A stretch of DNA of 64,000 nt from Alphaproteobacteria bacterium AO1-B. Lineage in GTDB: Bacteria > Pseudomonadota > Alphaproteobacteria > Rhizobiales > Stappiaceae. Of this stretch, positions 8,376 through 17,939 are shown one piece after another. How positions within the stretch are numbered: the first letter of the stretch is position 1; the number at the start of each line of letters is the position of its first letter. The stretch is taken from positions 496,001-560,000 of the forward strand of contig MLAX01000003.1 of NCBI GenBank assembly GCA_001890945.1. Direction: 5' to 3'. The notes below the pieces were generated by a model. That model made no database searches. It saw only the letters and a program-made list of their open reading frames with translations, and was not told where the DNA came from. The position numbers were made by a program, and so were the translations under genes.

Positions 8376-11033
8376 ATGACCGGCGTAAACGAAATCCGCT
8401 CCGCCTTTCTGGATTACTTCAAGGCCAACGACCACGAGGTGGTCGACTCCGGCCCGCTGGTTCCCCGCAATGATCCGACGCTGATGTTCGCAAATGCGGG
8501 CATGAACCAGTTTAAGAACGTCTTTACCGGACTGGAGACGCGGGATTACAGCCGGGCCGTTACTGCCCAGAAGGTCGTGCGTGCAGGCGGCAAGCACAAC
8601 GATCTCGACAATGTCGGTTATACGGCGCGCCATCACACATTCTTCGAAATGCTCGGCAACTTTTCCTTCGGTGACTATTTCAAGGAACGTGCGATTGAGC
8701 TCGCTTGGAACCTGATCACCAAGGAATACGGTCTTCCGAAGGACCGCCTGCTGGTGACCGTTTACGCAGAAGACGATGATGCGGCCGTGTTCTGGAAAAA
8801 GATCGCCGGTCTTTCCGATGATAAGATCATCCGCATTCCGACCTCCGACAATTTCTGGACCATGGGGGACACCGGTCCATGCGGCCCGTGTTCGGAAATC
8901 TTCTACGATCACGGCGACCACATCTGGGGCGGCCCTCCAGGAACGCCGGAAGAAGATGGGGACCGGTTCGTCGAGATCTGGAACCTCGTCTTCATGCAGT
9001 ACGAGCAGACACCGAATGAGCGCCTCGATTTGCCGCGCCCGTCCATCGATACGGGCATGGGCATTGAGCGTCTTGCGACCGTTCTGCAGGGCGTTCACAA
9101 CAACTATGACATCGACCTGTTCCGCGCGTTGATCTCCGCCTCGGAGCACGAAACAGGTGTTGAGGCGTCCGGTGATGCACTTTCGAGCCACCGGGTGATC
9201 TCGGATCACCTGCGCTCCACCAGCTTTTTGATCGCCGACGGCGTGCTGCCGTCGAACGAAGGCCGCGGCTATGTTCTGCGCCGGATCATGCGCCGTGGCA
9301 TGCGCCACGCGCATCTGTTGGGCGCGCGCGAGCCGCTGATGCACAAGCTGGTTCCGTCGCTGATCCGTGAAATGGGCAGGGCCTATCCAGAGCTGACGCG
9401 GGCAGAAGCGTTGATTACAGAAACGCTGAAGCTGGAAGAAACCCGGTTCCGCAAAACGCTGGAGCGCGGCCTTGGATTGCTGGACACAGCAACTGAAGAT
9501 TTGACCGCCGGTGGTCAGCTCGACGGTGAAACGGCCTTCAAGCTTTATGACACATACGGTTTCCCACTGGATCTGACGCAGGATGCGTTGCGGGTCCGGG
9601 ACATCACCGTCGACACGGACGGTTTCGATGCCGCCATGGAGCGCCAGAAAGCGGAAGCGCGTGCGGCCTGGTCCGGATCCGGCGGTGCGGCAACCGAAGC
9701 CGTCTGGTTCGCCATGAAGGAAAAACATGGGGCTACCGACTTCCTCGGCTATGAGACAGAAGTTGCGGAAGGTGTCATTGCGGGCTTGGCGGCAGATGAC
9801 TCGGAGACCAACGAATTGAAAGCTGGTGAGAGCGGTTTTGTTGTTCTCAACCAGACACCGTTCTACGGTGAAAGCGGTGGTCAGGTCGGCGATACGGGTG
9901 TGATGACCGCGCCCGGTGTCAAAATCATCGTCACTGATACGCAAAAGAAAGCGGACGGCCTCTTTGTGCATGTGGTGACGGTTAAAGAAGGCACCGCAAC
10001 ACCGGGCCTTGCCCTCGAACTCAAAGTCGATCACGACCGCCGGTCGTCTGTCCGCTCCAACCACACGGCAACTCACCTCGTGCATGAAGCCTTGCGGGAA
10101 GTGCTTGGAACGCACGTTGCGCAAAAGGGGTCTTTGGTAACGCCGGATCGGCTGCGCTTCGACTTTTCGCATCCAAAACCGGTGACTGATGACGAGCTGG
10201 CAACGGTCGAGACCTTCGCCAACGAGATCGTCCTGCAGAATGCGTCTGTCGAAACCCGTTTGATGGCTGTCGATGACGCGATCGAGGCTGGCGCGATGGC
10301 GCTCTTCGGTGAGAAATACGGCGAGGAAGTCCGCGTCGTCTCCATGGGCGCAGCGCTCCATGGCGAGAAGAAGGGCAAGCCTTATTCTCTGGAGCTTTGC
10401 GGCGGAACGCACGTCAAGCGGACCGGTGACATCGGCCTCGTGACGCTGGTTTCAGAAGGCGCCGTTGCTGCCGGTGTCCGCCGGATCGAAGCGTTGACCG
10501 GCGCCGAAGCGCGGGCTTATCTCGATGGACAGGACAAACGCCTGCGGGAAGTTGCTGGGATCTTGAAGGTGGGTGCTGCGGATGTACCCTCCCGCGTTGC
10601 TCAACTTGTCGAGGAACGGCGCAAGCTGGAAAAAGAACTCGCCGATGCGCGCAAGAAGCTCGCAATGGGCGGCGGCGGGGACGGCGGTACGCCGGTCAAG
10701 GACGCCGGTAGTTTCAAACTGATGGCGCGCACTGTCGAAGGCATCAACCCGAAGGACCTGAAAGGCATGGCGGACGACGCCAAGACCCAGCTCGGGTCCG
10801 GTGTGGTTGTGCTCATCAACGTTGCGGAAGATGGGAAAGCGGCCATTGTCACGGCGGTCACGAAGGATTTGACCGAAAAGGTGAGTGCCGTGGACCTGGT
10901 GCGGATCGGGTCTGAGGCGCTCGGCGGGCGCGGCGGCGGTGGCCGTCCGGACATGGCGCAGGCCGGTGGCCCGGATGGATCAAAGGCTGACAGCGCCGTA
11001 TCCGCGATTGAGGCGCATTTGGCGGGTCTTTGA
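8376..11033 (+). CDS. alaS: alanine--tRNA ligase
   Basis: 885 residues, full length. A class II synthetase that charges tRNA-Ala. Domains in order: the aminoacylation core beginning [10 protein letters not shown] with the motif [13 protein letters not shown], the tRNA-recognition helical region, an editing domain carrying [11 protein letters not shown] (HxxxH metal/editing site) and [13 protein letters not shown] (CxxxH), a short coiled coil around residues 735-765, and a C-terminal Gly-rich oligomerisation domain ([20 protein letters not shown]). ATG 8376 follows GCGAGACGTGA. It lies 311 bp after recA, separated from it by a terminator and followed by its own terminator, so it is a separate transcription unit. 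Confidence 0.98.
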   Translation: MTGVNEIRSAFLDYFKANDHEVVDSGPLVPRNDPTLMFANAGMNQFKNVFTGLETRDYSRAVTAQKVVRAGGKHNDLDNVGYTARHHTFFEMLGNFSFGDYFKERAIELAWNLITKEYGLPKDRLLVTVYAEDDDAAVFWKKIAGLSDDKIIRIPTSDNFWTMGDTGPCGPCSEIFYDHGDHIWGGPPGTPEEDGDRFVEIWNLVFMQYEQTPNERLDLPRPSIDTGMGIERLATVLQGVHNNYDIDLFRALISASEHETGVEASGDALSSHRVISDHLRSTSFLIADGVLPSNEGRGYVLRRIMRRGMRHAHLLGAREPLMHKLVPSLIREMGRAYPELTRAEALITETLKLEETRFRKTLERGLGLLDTATEDLTAGGQLDGETAFKLYDTYGFPLDLTQDALRVRDITVDTDGFDAAMERQKAEARAAWSGSGGAATEAVWFAMKEKHGATDFLGYETEVAEGVIAGLAADDSETNELKAGESGFVVLNQTPFYGESGGQVGDTGVMTAPGVKIIVTDTQKKADGLFVHVVTVKEGTATPGLALELKVDHDRRSSVRSNHTATHLVHEALREVLGTHVAQKGSLVTPDRLRFDFSHPKPVTDDELATVETFANEIVLQNASVETRLMAVDDAIEAGAMALFGEKYGEEVRVVSMGAALHGEKKGKPYSLELCGGTHVKRTGDIGLVTLVSEGAVAAGVRRIEALTGAEARAYLDGQDKRLREVAGILKVGAADVPSRVAQLVEERRKLEKELADARKKLAMGGGGDGGTPVKDAGSFKLMARTVEGINPKDLKGMADDAKTQLGSGVVVLINVAEDGKAAIVTAVTKDLTEKVSAVDLVRIGSEALGGRGGGGRPDMAQAGGPDGSKADSAVSAIEAHLAGL

Positions 11034-11060
11034 AATTGACCTGACAGCACACGGAGCTTT

Positions 11061-11096
11061 AAGAGGGGCGGAAGCGCAAAGTCTTCCGCCCCTTTT
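11061..11096 (+). terminator. rho-independent terminator after alaS
   Basis: AAGAGGGGCGGAAG / CTTCCGCCCCTTTT stem with an 8-nt loop, 28 bp after the alaS stop. Confidence 0.9.
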
Positions 11097-11223
11097 GCCA
11101 TTGCTCCTTGTGCAGCTTGGCGGTCTGCAGATATGCACTTGCGCTTCCACACGATTATTTTGCGCAATTCGAAACTTCGGCTATGTCTTTTGAAAGTTCA
11201 GTCCACTGCAAGCAGGACAGCCT

Positions 11224-12498
11224 GTGCCCGGCCATGATTTTAAACGCGCACTCTACGAAGTGCTTGAAGATACCGGTAAACGCCGTCTTGCCGCGCAAAG
11301 CCTGCGCAATTTTCTGATCTTCCTGATTGTGGCAAATGTCGTGTTTGCCGTCTTGGAGACCGTGCCGGAAATCCGGGACACGTTCGGCCCGCATCTAAGG
11401 TTTTTGCAGCTCGGCTCCGGCGTCATTTTTCTGGTCGAATACATTCTGAGACTCTATGTGGCGGATCTTCACCCGCCGATGCGTCGCTACGGTCCTGTCG
11501 GAGCTCGGTTGCGCTATGCGCTTCATCCGGATGCGATTGTCGACCTGATAGGTGCTTTGCCACTGGTTCTTGTTCTGGTTTTGCCGAACCAGGCCGTAAC
11601 GATGGTTGTCATCCTTCGTCTGTTGCGGTTCTTGAAGCTCGCTCGATATTCTCCGGCGCTCCGCTCGCTCATTTCCGCTGTTGCGGCAGAACGCAAGGCA
11701 CTCATCGGGTCCAGCATGATCATCTTCGGCGTGATCCTGATGGCTGCCACGCTGATGTATTTGATTGAACACAATCACCAGCCGGAGAAATTCCGCAGCA
11801 TCCTGCATGGTATTTACTGGGCCATCACCACGGTGACCACGGTTGGGTATGGCGATGTTGTGCCGATCAGCAACCTCGGCAAGATGGTCGGGGCAGTCGT
11901 GATGCTCATGGGGTATGGATTGATCGCGTTGCCGGTCGGCATCATTGCCTCCGCTTTCGCGCGCGAGATACACAGCCGGGATTTTGTGGTTACCTGGTCC
12001 ATGGTTGCCCGCGTGCCGCTGTTTGAGGACCTGAGCGCGACGGAAGTGGCGTCGGTTTCAAAACTTCTTCAAGCCTTCAACGTGCGCAAAGGGGCCACCA
12101 TTGCCGAAGCGGGGGACATTGCTGACCGGATGTTTTTCATCACGAGCGGTGAAGTCGAAATCCGCATGGAACACGGGACGGTGTTCTTAGGGGAGGGCAA
12201 TTTTTTTGGCGAGCTGGCACTCCTCAATCAGGCAATTCGCAGCACGACAGTCGTTGCCTACCGGGATTGCCAATTGCTTGTGCTGGAAGCCGGCGCCCTG
12301 CAGCAGCTGATGGATCAGGATGCCGCTCTTGCGAAGAAAATCATGGACGAAGCCCGGGAACGGGTGGAGGCGGGCAAGAAGGTTCTTGGTGAAATCGCAG
12401 AAGAAGAACTGGAACAGGCGGGCATCGTGCCTTCCGATGAAGATAACGATCTGCAGCCGGAGTTGTTCGAAGACGGCCGGCCCGTGAAGGCTGACTAA
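11224..12498 (+). CDS. cyclic-nucleotide-gated potassium channel (MloK1-like)
   Basis: 424 residues with a six-helix voltage-sensor-type channel and a C-terminal cyclic-nucleotide-binding domain. S1 starts near residue 28; an S4-like segment with regularly spaced Arg/Lys (LRLLRFLKLARYSPALR) spans about 131-147; the pore carries the K+ selectivity filter TVGYG at 206-210; S6 follows (VVMLMGYGLIALPVGI). The CNBD runs from about 265 and contains FFGELALLNQAIRSTTVV, where the Glu and Arg of the phosphate-binding cassette are kept, so cAMP or cGMP binding is expected. The start is GTG 11224 with AGGA at good spacing. The acidic tail after 400 is not part of the family core. The gene is monocistronic. 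Confidence 0.92.
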   Translation: MPGHDFKRALYEVLEDTGKRRLAAQSLRNFLIFLIVANVVFAVLETVPEIRDTFGPHLRFLQLGSGVIFLVEYILRLYVADLHPPMRRYGPVGARLRYALHPDAIVDLIGALPLVLVLVLPNQAVTMVVILRLLRFLKLARYSPALRSLISAVAAERKALIGSSMIIFGVILMAATLMYLIEHNHQPEKFRSILHGIYWAITTVTTVGYGDVVPISNLGKMVGAVVMLMGYGLIALPVGIIASAFAREIHSRDFVVTWSMVARVPLFEDLSATEVASVSKLLQAFNVRKGATIAEAGDIADRMFFITSGEVEIRMEHGTVFLGEGNFFGELALLNQAIRSTTVVAYRDCQLLVLEAGALQQLMDQDAALAKKIMDEARERVEAGKKVLGEIAEEELEQAGIVPSDEDNDLQPELFEDGRPVKAD

Positions 12499-12544
12499 AC
12501 CCGCTTTCTGCTGAACTGCTGCCTATGTCCGCCGCAAATGACAA

Positions 12545-13078
12545 TTAGGGCGTCAAGCCGGGTGGGACCTGCCGGTAGAGCGGATGGCCGTGCCAGAAGA
12601 CGTCCGTCGGGCCGACGGCAAAATCAATTACATTCCAGCGGTCATATTGATAGCGAAGCAGAACGTAAGTTTGCAGACCGTCCATATACTCCGCCTCGCT
12701 GGCGTAAACGGTCGTGCGCAGTTCGATCGGCGCGCCTCCGGGCCGTTGTGGCGCAACGCCTGCAAAGGCCCAACCACCGCCAGCCCGAAGCCAGCTCACA
12801 ACAAATTCGACCGGTGCACCAAAATGGGCTTCGGCCAGCGGGCGTATCGCGTTGAGGATGGCGGAGCGCTCTGCAGTGCCTCGTGCCGGCTCCTGGACCG
12901 GTTGGGCATGTGCGGCGGGGGGGGGGAGGATCATGAGGCACGCGGCGCATAAGAGTGCGCTGACAAACCTCTGGAATACATATAAAAACCGGCTTTGTTC
13001 AGAATTTGATTCAACCAGCTTCCGTTTGGGAAGAAGTTGTCCGCCTGGCGCGGACGTTTGAAGATGAAAGTCAGTCAT
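12545..13078 (-). CDS. small exported protein of unknown function
   Basis: The mature part, about 115 residues (from QPVQEPARGTAERSAI), shows strands around FVVSWLRAGGGWAFAGVAP and YVLLRYQYDRWNVIDFAVGPTDVFW and ends VPPGLTP. It is preceded by a hydrophobic segment ending AAHAQ that looks like a signal-peptidase site, so a periplasmic location is likely. The start is uncertain: ATG 13078 gives a long charged n-region and shares CATG with the divergent racemase gene, and no better start is visible closer to the hydrophobic core. A run of ten C (coding strand) falls inside the signal-peptide region. Conserved hypothetical; no function assigned. Confidence 0.6.
   Translation of the reverse strand: MTDFHLQTSAPGGQLLPKRKLVESNSEQSRFLYVFQRFVSALLCAACLMILPPPAAHAQPVQEPARGTAERSAILNAIRPLAEAHFGAPVEFVVSWLRAGGGWAFAGVAPQRPGGAPIELRTTVYASEAEYMDGLQTYVLLRYQYDRWNVIDFAVGPTDVFWHGHPLYRQVPPGLTP
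12917..12926. repeat. G10/C10 homopolymer tract inside a signal-peptide coding region
   Basis: Ten consecutive G on the plus strand, read as Leu-Pro-Pro-Pro codons of the exported protein on the minus strand. A tract this long is prone to slippage, and a one-base change would break the frame of the mature protein. Confidence 0.9.
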
Positions 13079-13769
13079 GAAAACCATTGGTCTGCTCGGC
13101 GGTATGAGCTGGGAAAGCACAGTCACATATTACCAGCTTTTGAACCGGCTGACACGGGATCGGCTTGGCGGCCTGCATTCTGCGAAGTGTCTGCTTTGGT
13201 CTTTCGATTTTGCCGATGTTGCCAAGGCACAGTCCGATGGCGACTGGGCACGGGCAACGCGGCTCATGATTGAAGCAGCACAGAACCTGGAGCGCGGCGG
13301 TGCGGAGTGCTTGGTGATCTGTACCAACACCATGCACAAAATGGCCGGAGAGGTTCAGGCGGCAGTCGACATTCCGCTCATCCACATTGCCGATGCGACG
13401 GCACCGGCAATCACGTCAGCAGGCAGTACTGCGCCCTTGCTGCTCGCAACCGCCTATACGATGGAGCAGGACTTCTACAAAGGTCATCTGCGTGATCAAC
13501 ACGGGATTGAGGTGCGGACACCGGAGGCGGAGGACCGAGCGGAGGTGCACCGGATCATCTACGAAGAGCTTTGTCAGGGAGACGTGTTGGACCGCTCCAA
13601 GGCGCGTTATCTTGACGTGGTTGACCGCGCCGTCGCTGCTGGGGCTGATGGCGTTATTTTCGGATGCACGGAAATCGGGCTGCTGGTTTCAGAAGCTGAC
13701 TTTTCAGTTCCGGCCTTCAACACAACAGCGCTGCATGCCGAGGCCGCCGTAAGTTTTGCACTCGGCTGA
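13077..13769 (+). CDS. aspartate/glutamate racemase family protein (YgeA/RacX type)
   Basis: 230 residues, typical length. The N-terminus KTIGLLGGMSWESTVTYYQ is diagnostic of the family. The two catalytic cysteines are both present, in LVICTNTMHK near residue 83 and IFGCTEIGLL near 195, so it should work without PLP as a cofactor-independent amino-acid racemase. Substrate cannot be fixed: relatives include Asp, Glu and broad-specificity enzymes. It is distinct from the murI glutamate racemase at 61976, so a role in D-amino-acid metabolism beyond peptidoglycan is likely. ATG 13077 lies in a CATG shared with the possible start of the divergent gene. Confidence 0.92.
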   Translation: MKTIGLLGGMSWESTVTYYQLLNRLTRDRLGGLHSAKCLLWSFDFADVAKAQSDGDWARATRLMIEAAQNLERGGAECLVICTNTMHKMAGEVQAAVDIPLIHIADATAPAITSAGSTAPLLLATAYTMEQDFYKGHLRDQHGIEVRTPEAEDRAEVHRIIYEELCQGDVLDRSKARYLDVVDRAVAAGADGVIFGCTEIGLLVSEADFSVPAFNTTALHAEAAVSFALG

Positions 13770-13819
13770 AAACGAAAATCTGAAAAGAGACACTTGAAAC
13801 TGCGGTCGGCAATGGGCAT

Positions 13820-13851
13820 TTGCGCAAAAGTAAACTCATCAGTATACTTTT
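13820..13851 (+). promoter_or_regulatory. promoter overlapped by an 11-bp-arm palindromic operator
   Basis: TTGCGC (13820-13825), 17-nt spacer, TATACT (13843-13848) make a good sigma70-type promoter for the downstream SDR. The spacer and -10 are filled by an inverted repeat, AAAAGTAAACT-CATC-AGTATACTTTT (13826-13851), matching at 10 of 11 arm positions. A bound repressor would occlude the promoter. No regulator gene is adjacent; HxlR-, MarR- and TetR-type proteins bind such sites. Confidence 0.65.
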
Positions 13852-13876
13852 ATCGCAAAGCTTGAAAGGAAAGACC

Positions 13877-14650
13877 ATGACCGCCACCGCTCTGATCACC
13901 GGAGCCTCTTCAGGTATCGGTGCTGCATTCGCCCGCTACCACGCCGCAAAAGGCGGAGACCTGGTTCTCGTCGCCCGGCGTGAAGACGCGCTCGAGCAGT
14001 TGAAAACAGAGCTGGAGGCAAAGCATGGCATCAAGGTGCATGTCTTTGCGCGGGATGTGGGGTCTGGCGAAGCCGCTCAAGCGCTATACGACGAGATCAC
14101 CAAGGCAGGGATTGAGGTTGGCATTTTGATCAACAACGCCGGATTTGGCGGCCGGGGCAATCACATCGAGCGGGAGCTTGCCAGCGAGCAGGCGATGGTC
14201 GACCTGAATGTCATGTCCTTGATGACACTGACCCGGCTGTTCGGGCACGACATGGCCCAGCGCGGGAAGGGCTATATTCTGAATGTCGGATCCACAGCCG
14301 GTTTCATGCCTGGGCCATCGCAGGCCGTCTATTTCGCCACCAAGGCCTTCGTGAATTCCTATTCGCAGGCGCTCAATGAAGAATTAAAGCCGAAGGGTGT
14401 GAAGGTGACGGTTCTGGCCCCGGGATACGTGGAAACGGAATTCGCCAAGGTGGCGGATCTCGAAGGCACCCAGCTGACGCGCTCGGGCGCCACACCGGAA
14501 AGCGTTGCGAAGATCGGTTATGACGCCATGATGGCCGGTAAGCTTGTTGCCATCAACGAGAAGGCGCTCGATTTCTCGCTCAATTGGGTGATCCCGCTGC
14601 TGCCGCGCCGGGCCGTCCTGAAAATGGTTTCCAAGATGCAGGCGAAATAG
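13877..14650 (+). CDS. short-chain dehydrogenase/reductase
   Basis: 257 residues from ATG 13877 (GAAAGGAAAG upstream). Classical SDR: cofactor motif TGASSGIG at residues 8-15, structural NNAG, catalytic Ser in NVGSTAGF and YxxxK in YFATK. The third residue pattern suits NADP(H). The C-terminus (LNWVIPLLPRRAVLKMVSKM) carries a hydrophobic tail found in membrane-associated SDRs of the YqjQ/DltE type. The substrate is unknown. Probably repressed through the palindrome over its promoter. Confidence 0.9.
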   Translation: MTATALITGASSGIGAAFARYHAAKGGDLVLVARREDALEQLKTELEAKHGIKVHVFARDVGSGEAAQALYDEITKAGIEVGILINNAGFGGRGNHIERELASEQAMVDLNVMSLMTLTRLFGHDMAQRGKGYILNVGSTAGFMPGPSQAVYFATKAFVNSYSQALNEELKPKGVKVTVLAPGYVETEFAKVADLEGTQLTRSGATPESVAKIGYDAMMAGKLVAINEKALDFSLNWVIPLLPRRAVLKMVSKMQAK

Positions 14651-14683
14651 ACGAAGCAGGCGTTTCACTGTGAAAGCAAGGAA

Positions 14684-14719
14684 GCCCCGGCACCATGCCA
14701 TTCGCCTTGATCCCGGGGC
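14684..14719 (-). terminator. probable terminator after icd
   Basis: GCCCCGG / CCGGGGC inverted repeat with a 22-nt loop, just beyond the icd stop; only a weak T-rich stretch follows on the minus strand. It may serve the convergent SDR gene too. Confidence 0.5.
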
Positions 14720-14725
14720 CAGATT

Positions 14726-15943
14726 TCAAAGATCCGACATCGCTTTTTGCAGGTTCTCGTCGATCTTGTCGAGGAAGCCTGTGGTGGTCAGCCAGCCCTG
14801 GTCCGGGCCGACCAGCAACGCCAGGTCCTTGGTCATGTAGCCGCTTTCAACGGTCTTGATGCAGACGGTCTCCAGCGTCTTGGCAAAACGGGCCAGCTTG
14901 TCATTGCCATCCAGTTTTGCCCGGTGCGCAAGCCCTCGGGTCCACGCAAAGATCGAGGCAATCGAGTTGGTCGATGTGCTCTCGCCCTTCTCGTGCTGAC
15001 GGTAATGACGGGTGACCGTGCCATGGGCGGCTTCGGCCTCCACCGTCTTGCCGTCCGGGGTCATCAGAACCGACGTCATCAGACCGAGCGAGCCGAAGCC
15101 CTGGGCCACCGTGTCGGACTGAACATCCCCGTCATAGTTCTTGCAGGCCCAGACATAACCGCCGGACCACTTCAGGGCGCTTGCAACCATGTCGTCGATC
15201 AGCCGATGCTCATACCAGATCTCGGCCTCGGCGAACTTGTCCTTGAACTCAGCCTCGTAGATTTCCTGGAACAGATCCTTGAAGCGGCCGTCATAGGCTT
15301 TCAGGATGGTGTTTTTGGTGGAGAGGTAACACGGCACCTTCCGGCCCAGCGCATAATTCAGAGAAGCGCGGGCAAAGTCGCGGATGGAGTCATCAAGATT
15401 GTACATCGCCATCGCAACACCGGAGGAGGGCGCGTCAAAGACTTCGCGTTCGATCTCGGTGCCATCCTCGCCAACAAACTTGATGGTTAGCTTGCCCTTG
15501 CCGGGGAAGGTGAAATCCGTGGCGCGGTACTGATCGCCAAACGCGTGGCGTCCGACGATGATCGGCTGGGTCCAGCCCGGCACGAGGCGGGGCACGTTCT
15601 GCATGATGATCGGCTCGCGGAAGATCACGCCGCCCAAAATGTTCCGGATCGTGCCGTTCGGCGACCGGTACATGCGCTTCAGGCCGAATTCCTCAACGCG
15701 GGCTTCATCCGGGGTGATGGTGGCGCATTTTATGCCGACCCCGTGTTCCTTGATGGCGTTGGCCGCATCGACGGTGATCTGATCGTCGGTCTCGTCGCGC
15801 TTCTGGATCGACAGATCATAGTAGTGCAGATCAATATCCAGATAGGGGTGGATCAGCTTTTCCTTGATGAAAGCCCAGATGATCCGGGTCATCTCATCGC
15901 CATCGAGCTCAACAACCGGATTGTCTACCTTGATCTTGGTCAT
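14726..15943 (-). CDS. icd: NADP-dependent isocitrate dehydrogenase, dimeric eukaryote-like type
   Basis: 405 residues from ATG 15943, where homology starts ([23 protein letters not shown]); the frame is open further upstream. Oxidatively decarboxylates isocitrate to 2-oxoglutarate in the TCA cycle. Visible: [15 protein letters not shown], the substrate-loop [32 protein letters not shown], and [11 protein letters not shown] near the NADP site. This is the short type shared with mitochondria and many alphaproteobacteria, unrelated in length to the monomeric enzyme encoded at 57593-59809. Two GTATACAAT boxes lie 93 and 161 bp upstream. Confidence 0.97.
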   Translation of the reverse strand: MTKIKVDNPVVELDGDEMTRIIWAFIKEKLIHPYLDIDLHYYDLSIQKRDETDDQITVDAANAIKEHGVGIKCATITPDEARVEEFGLKRMYRSPNGTIRNILGGVIFREPIIMQNVPRLVPGWTQPIIVGRHAFGDQYRATDFTFPGKGKLTIKFVGEDGTEIEREVFDAPSSGVAMAMYNLDDSIRDFARASLNYALGRKVPCYLSTKNTILKAYDGRFKDLFQEIYEAEFKDKFAEAEIWYEHRLIDDMVASALKWSGGYVWACKNYDGDVQSDTVAQGFGSLGLMTSVLMTPDGKTVEAEAAHGTVTRHYRQHEKGESTSTNSIASIFAWTRGLAHRAKLDGNDKLARFAKTLETVCIKTVESGYMTKDLALLVGPDQGWLTTTGFLDKIDENLQKAMSDL

Positions 15944-16035
15944 GGAATGTCGGCCTCTTGTCAGGTCAGGAAGGGGACGGTCCGAAACAGCCTTTTCGGC
16001 GGCTCTCTCACACGCAATAAATATTGTGTGCGTAT

Positions 16036-16044
16036 GTATACAAT
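16036..16044 (-). promoter_or_regulatory. GTATACAAT box upstream of icd (proximal)
   Basis: GTATACAAT inside a longer AT-rich partial palindrome (TATGTATACAATG), 93 bp before the icd ATG. The same 9-mer recurs at 16104 (inverted) and at 59884 before the second isocitrate dehydrogenase. GntR/FadR-type regulators favour GTATAC-centred sites; this assignment is inference. Confidence 0.4.
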
Positions 16045-16103
16045 GTGACGCTGGCACGCAAGTTTTGTCTGACTATAAGCTTCGCTATGAAACGTAGTGA
16101 TCA

Positions 16104-16112
16104 ATTGTATAC
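16104..16112 (-). promoter_or_regulatory. GTATACAAT box upstream of icd (distal, inverted)
   Basis: Reads ATTGTATAC on the plus strand, the reverse complement of the proximal box 68 bp away, in the stretch between the ClC gene's 3' end and icd. Confidence 0.35.
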
Positions 16113-16157
16113 CGGCAGTGACGGACGGGTCCGGTTGTTTCGGATGCTGATCTCCGA

Positions 16158-17807
16158 TCAAACATGTTCTTCCTTCGTCGCCTTTATCAAGGCGGCGTTG
16201 AAGTAGCGCAGACCCCGGACGTGCCGGGCCGTGCCGATGATCCGCGTGGCATTGCCCTTGCGCACCACGGGCAGCGATGATTTTCCGCAGGCATCGAAAC
16301 TCTTCAGCGCGCTTTCCAGACTGTCTGTGTCATGCAGATAAGGGCCGTCGGAGCCGGGATCGAACTTGAGGGCGTCCGGGTCTTCGTTTTCCGGGGGCGG
16401 ATCCATGAAGTCGCGCACCTTAACAGTCTCGCTGAGGAGACGGTGCGCGCCCTCATTGACGAAACACCCGCGCATGCCGAGCTGCCAATGGAAATAGGAC
16501 TTGCCATGCACGGCCTGCGTCAGCCCGGTTGCGATGGAGACAGACAGAAGCAGCGCGATTGAAAGGGCATAGCCGCCGGTCAACTCAAAGACGATCATCG
16601 TCGTGGAGACAGGTGCGCCGAGAACAGCTGCGGCCACTGCGCCCATACCAAGGATCGCATAAAGCCCGTGACTGGACGCCATTTCCGGGAACACGGATGC
16701 CGCAATCAAGCCGAAGGCACCGCCGGTCATGGCACCGAGATAAAGCGCCGGCGAGAAAATCCCCCCGCCAAACCGCGAGGCGAGGGTGATAGCCGTTGCC
16801 GCGGTTTTGGCCACCAGCAGGATCAGCATGGTCTGAAGCGGCAACTCGTGCTTCAGCGCAAGGTCGGTGGCTTCATACCCGACACCTAGGATGCCGGGAA
16901 CAAAGATCCCCATCGTACCGACGGCGAGACCGCCCAGAACAGGGCGGAGCCAGAGCGGCATGGTGATGTTGCGGGCAGTCCAGTCCGTCCCGATCAGCGC
17001 GAACTGGAAAATGATGGCCACAGCCGCACATGTCAGGCCTAAAAGCGCGAAGGCCGGGATCTCAAGATAAGACGTGATCTCATATTGCGGGATCACGAAG
17101 GCGGCGACATCGCCAAACCACCAGCGGACGATCAGTGTGCCCATGACCGATGCAAGTACAATCGGCACGAAAGCGGACACGGCGTAGTGGCCGAGGATCA
17201 CTTCGTGAGCAAAGAGGACGCCTGCGATCGGCGCGTTGAACGAGGCTGAGACCGCACTGGCAACAGCGCAACCCAGAAGGACCCGGCGCGCTGAATCGGG
17301 CAGCGAGAACTTCGAACATATGGCAGCGCCGATCGTGGCGCCGAGGTGGACAACGGGTCCTTCACGTCCGGCACTCGCGCCGGCGCCGAGCGAGATCGCG
17401 GTTACCAGACCGGACCACAGCCCGGCTTTCAGCGGCAAGCCCCGGCCGCCATAGGCGCGCGCTTCAATGACGTCCGCCACACCGCCGGCCCGCTGATAGG
17501 GGTGATATTTCTGCAGGATCCAGCCGACGATGAGACCGCCAATTGTCGGGGCCGCCAAGATGACCCACCAGGGCTGCGCTGCCGCGGCCTCCATTGTGAG
17601 TTCGGTGGCCGTTCCCAGCCAGGGCAATTGGATCAGCCCAATCAAGGTCCGGAAGATGATGGCGGCAATCGCAACGAGAACGCCGACAATAAGCGCAAGC
17701 AGCCAAACGATATGCAGACGGCTGGATCGGTACTGGCGCACGTTGGGCGTGATCCAGCTGATCAGGATGTCGGGCAGGTGGCTCGCGGCGTCTAGTATCT
17801 TGCGCAT
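16158..17807 (-). CDS. ClC-family chloride channel/antiporter
   Basis: About 549 residues from ATG 17807; the frame opens with a TTG at 17888, but the extra 27 residues do not look like ClC. Roughly ten to twelve hydrophobic helices. ClC signatures: GAGASAGREGPVVHLGA, whose GREGP holds the gating Glu, and GGGIFSPALYLGAMTGG (GxFxP). The first canonical Ser of GSGxP is not conserved (GAGASAG). The C-terminal ~110 residues contain a reduced CBS-like region (HDTDSLESALKSFDACGKSSLPVV). Moves Cl- with or without H+ exchange; which mode cannot be told. It lies upstream of icd on the same strand with a 214-bp gap. Confidence 0.9.
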   Translation of the reverse strand: MRKILDAASHLPDILISWITPNVRQYRSSRLHIVWLLALIVGVLVAIAAIIFRTLIGLIQLPWLGTATELTMEAAAAQPWWVILAAPTIGGLIVGWILQKYHPYQRAGGVADVIEARAYGGRGLPLKAGLWSGLVTAISLGAGASAGREGPVVHLGATIGAAICSKFSLPDSARRVLLGCAVASAVSASFNAPIAGVLFAHEVILGHYAVSAFVPIVLASVMGTLIVRWWFGDVAAFVIPQYEITSYLEIPAFALLGLTCAAVAIIFQFALIGTDWTARNITMPLWLRPVLGGLAVGTMGIFVPGILGVGYEATDLALKHELPLQTMLILLVAKTAATAITLASRFGGGIFSPALYLGAMTGGAFGLIAASVFPEMASSHGLYAILGMGAVAAAVLGAPVSTTMIVFELTGGYALSIALLLSVSIATGLTQAVHGKSYFHWQLGMRGCFVNEGAHRLLSETVKVRDFMDPPPENEDPDALKFDPGSDGPYLHDTDSLESALKSFDACGKSSLPVVRKGNATRIIGTARHVRGLRYFNAALIKATKEEHV

Positions 17808-17939
17808 TCTGTCGGTCCGCTGGCGAAACGGCACATTACTCTTTACGTCTATCAGTGTCGCTCGAGTCGTGCGCAAAATACAGGTCAAGTTGACCGATAA
17901 ACGACCTAAATCACTGCAATTTGTGCTGAAATTTAGGGT

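Noticed and set aside
8361..10412. 683-codon frame antisense to alaS
   Set aside because: AlaS is certain; the reverse frame is a product of GC-rich codon usage.
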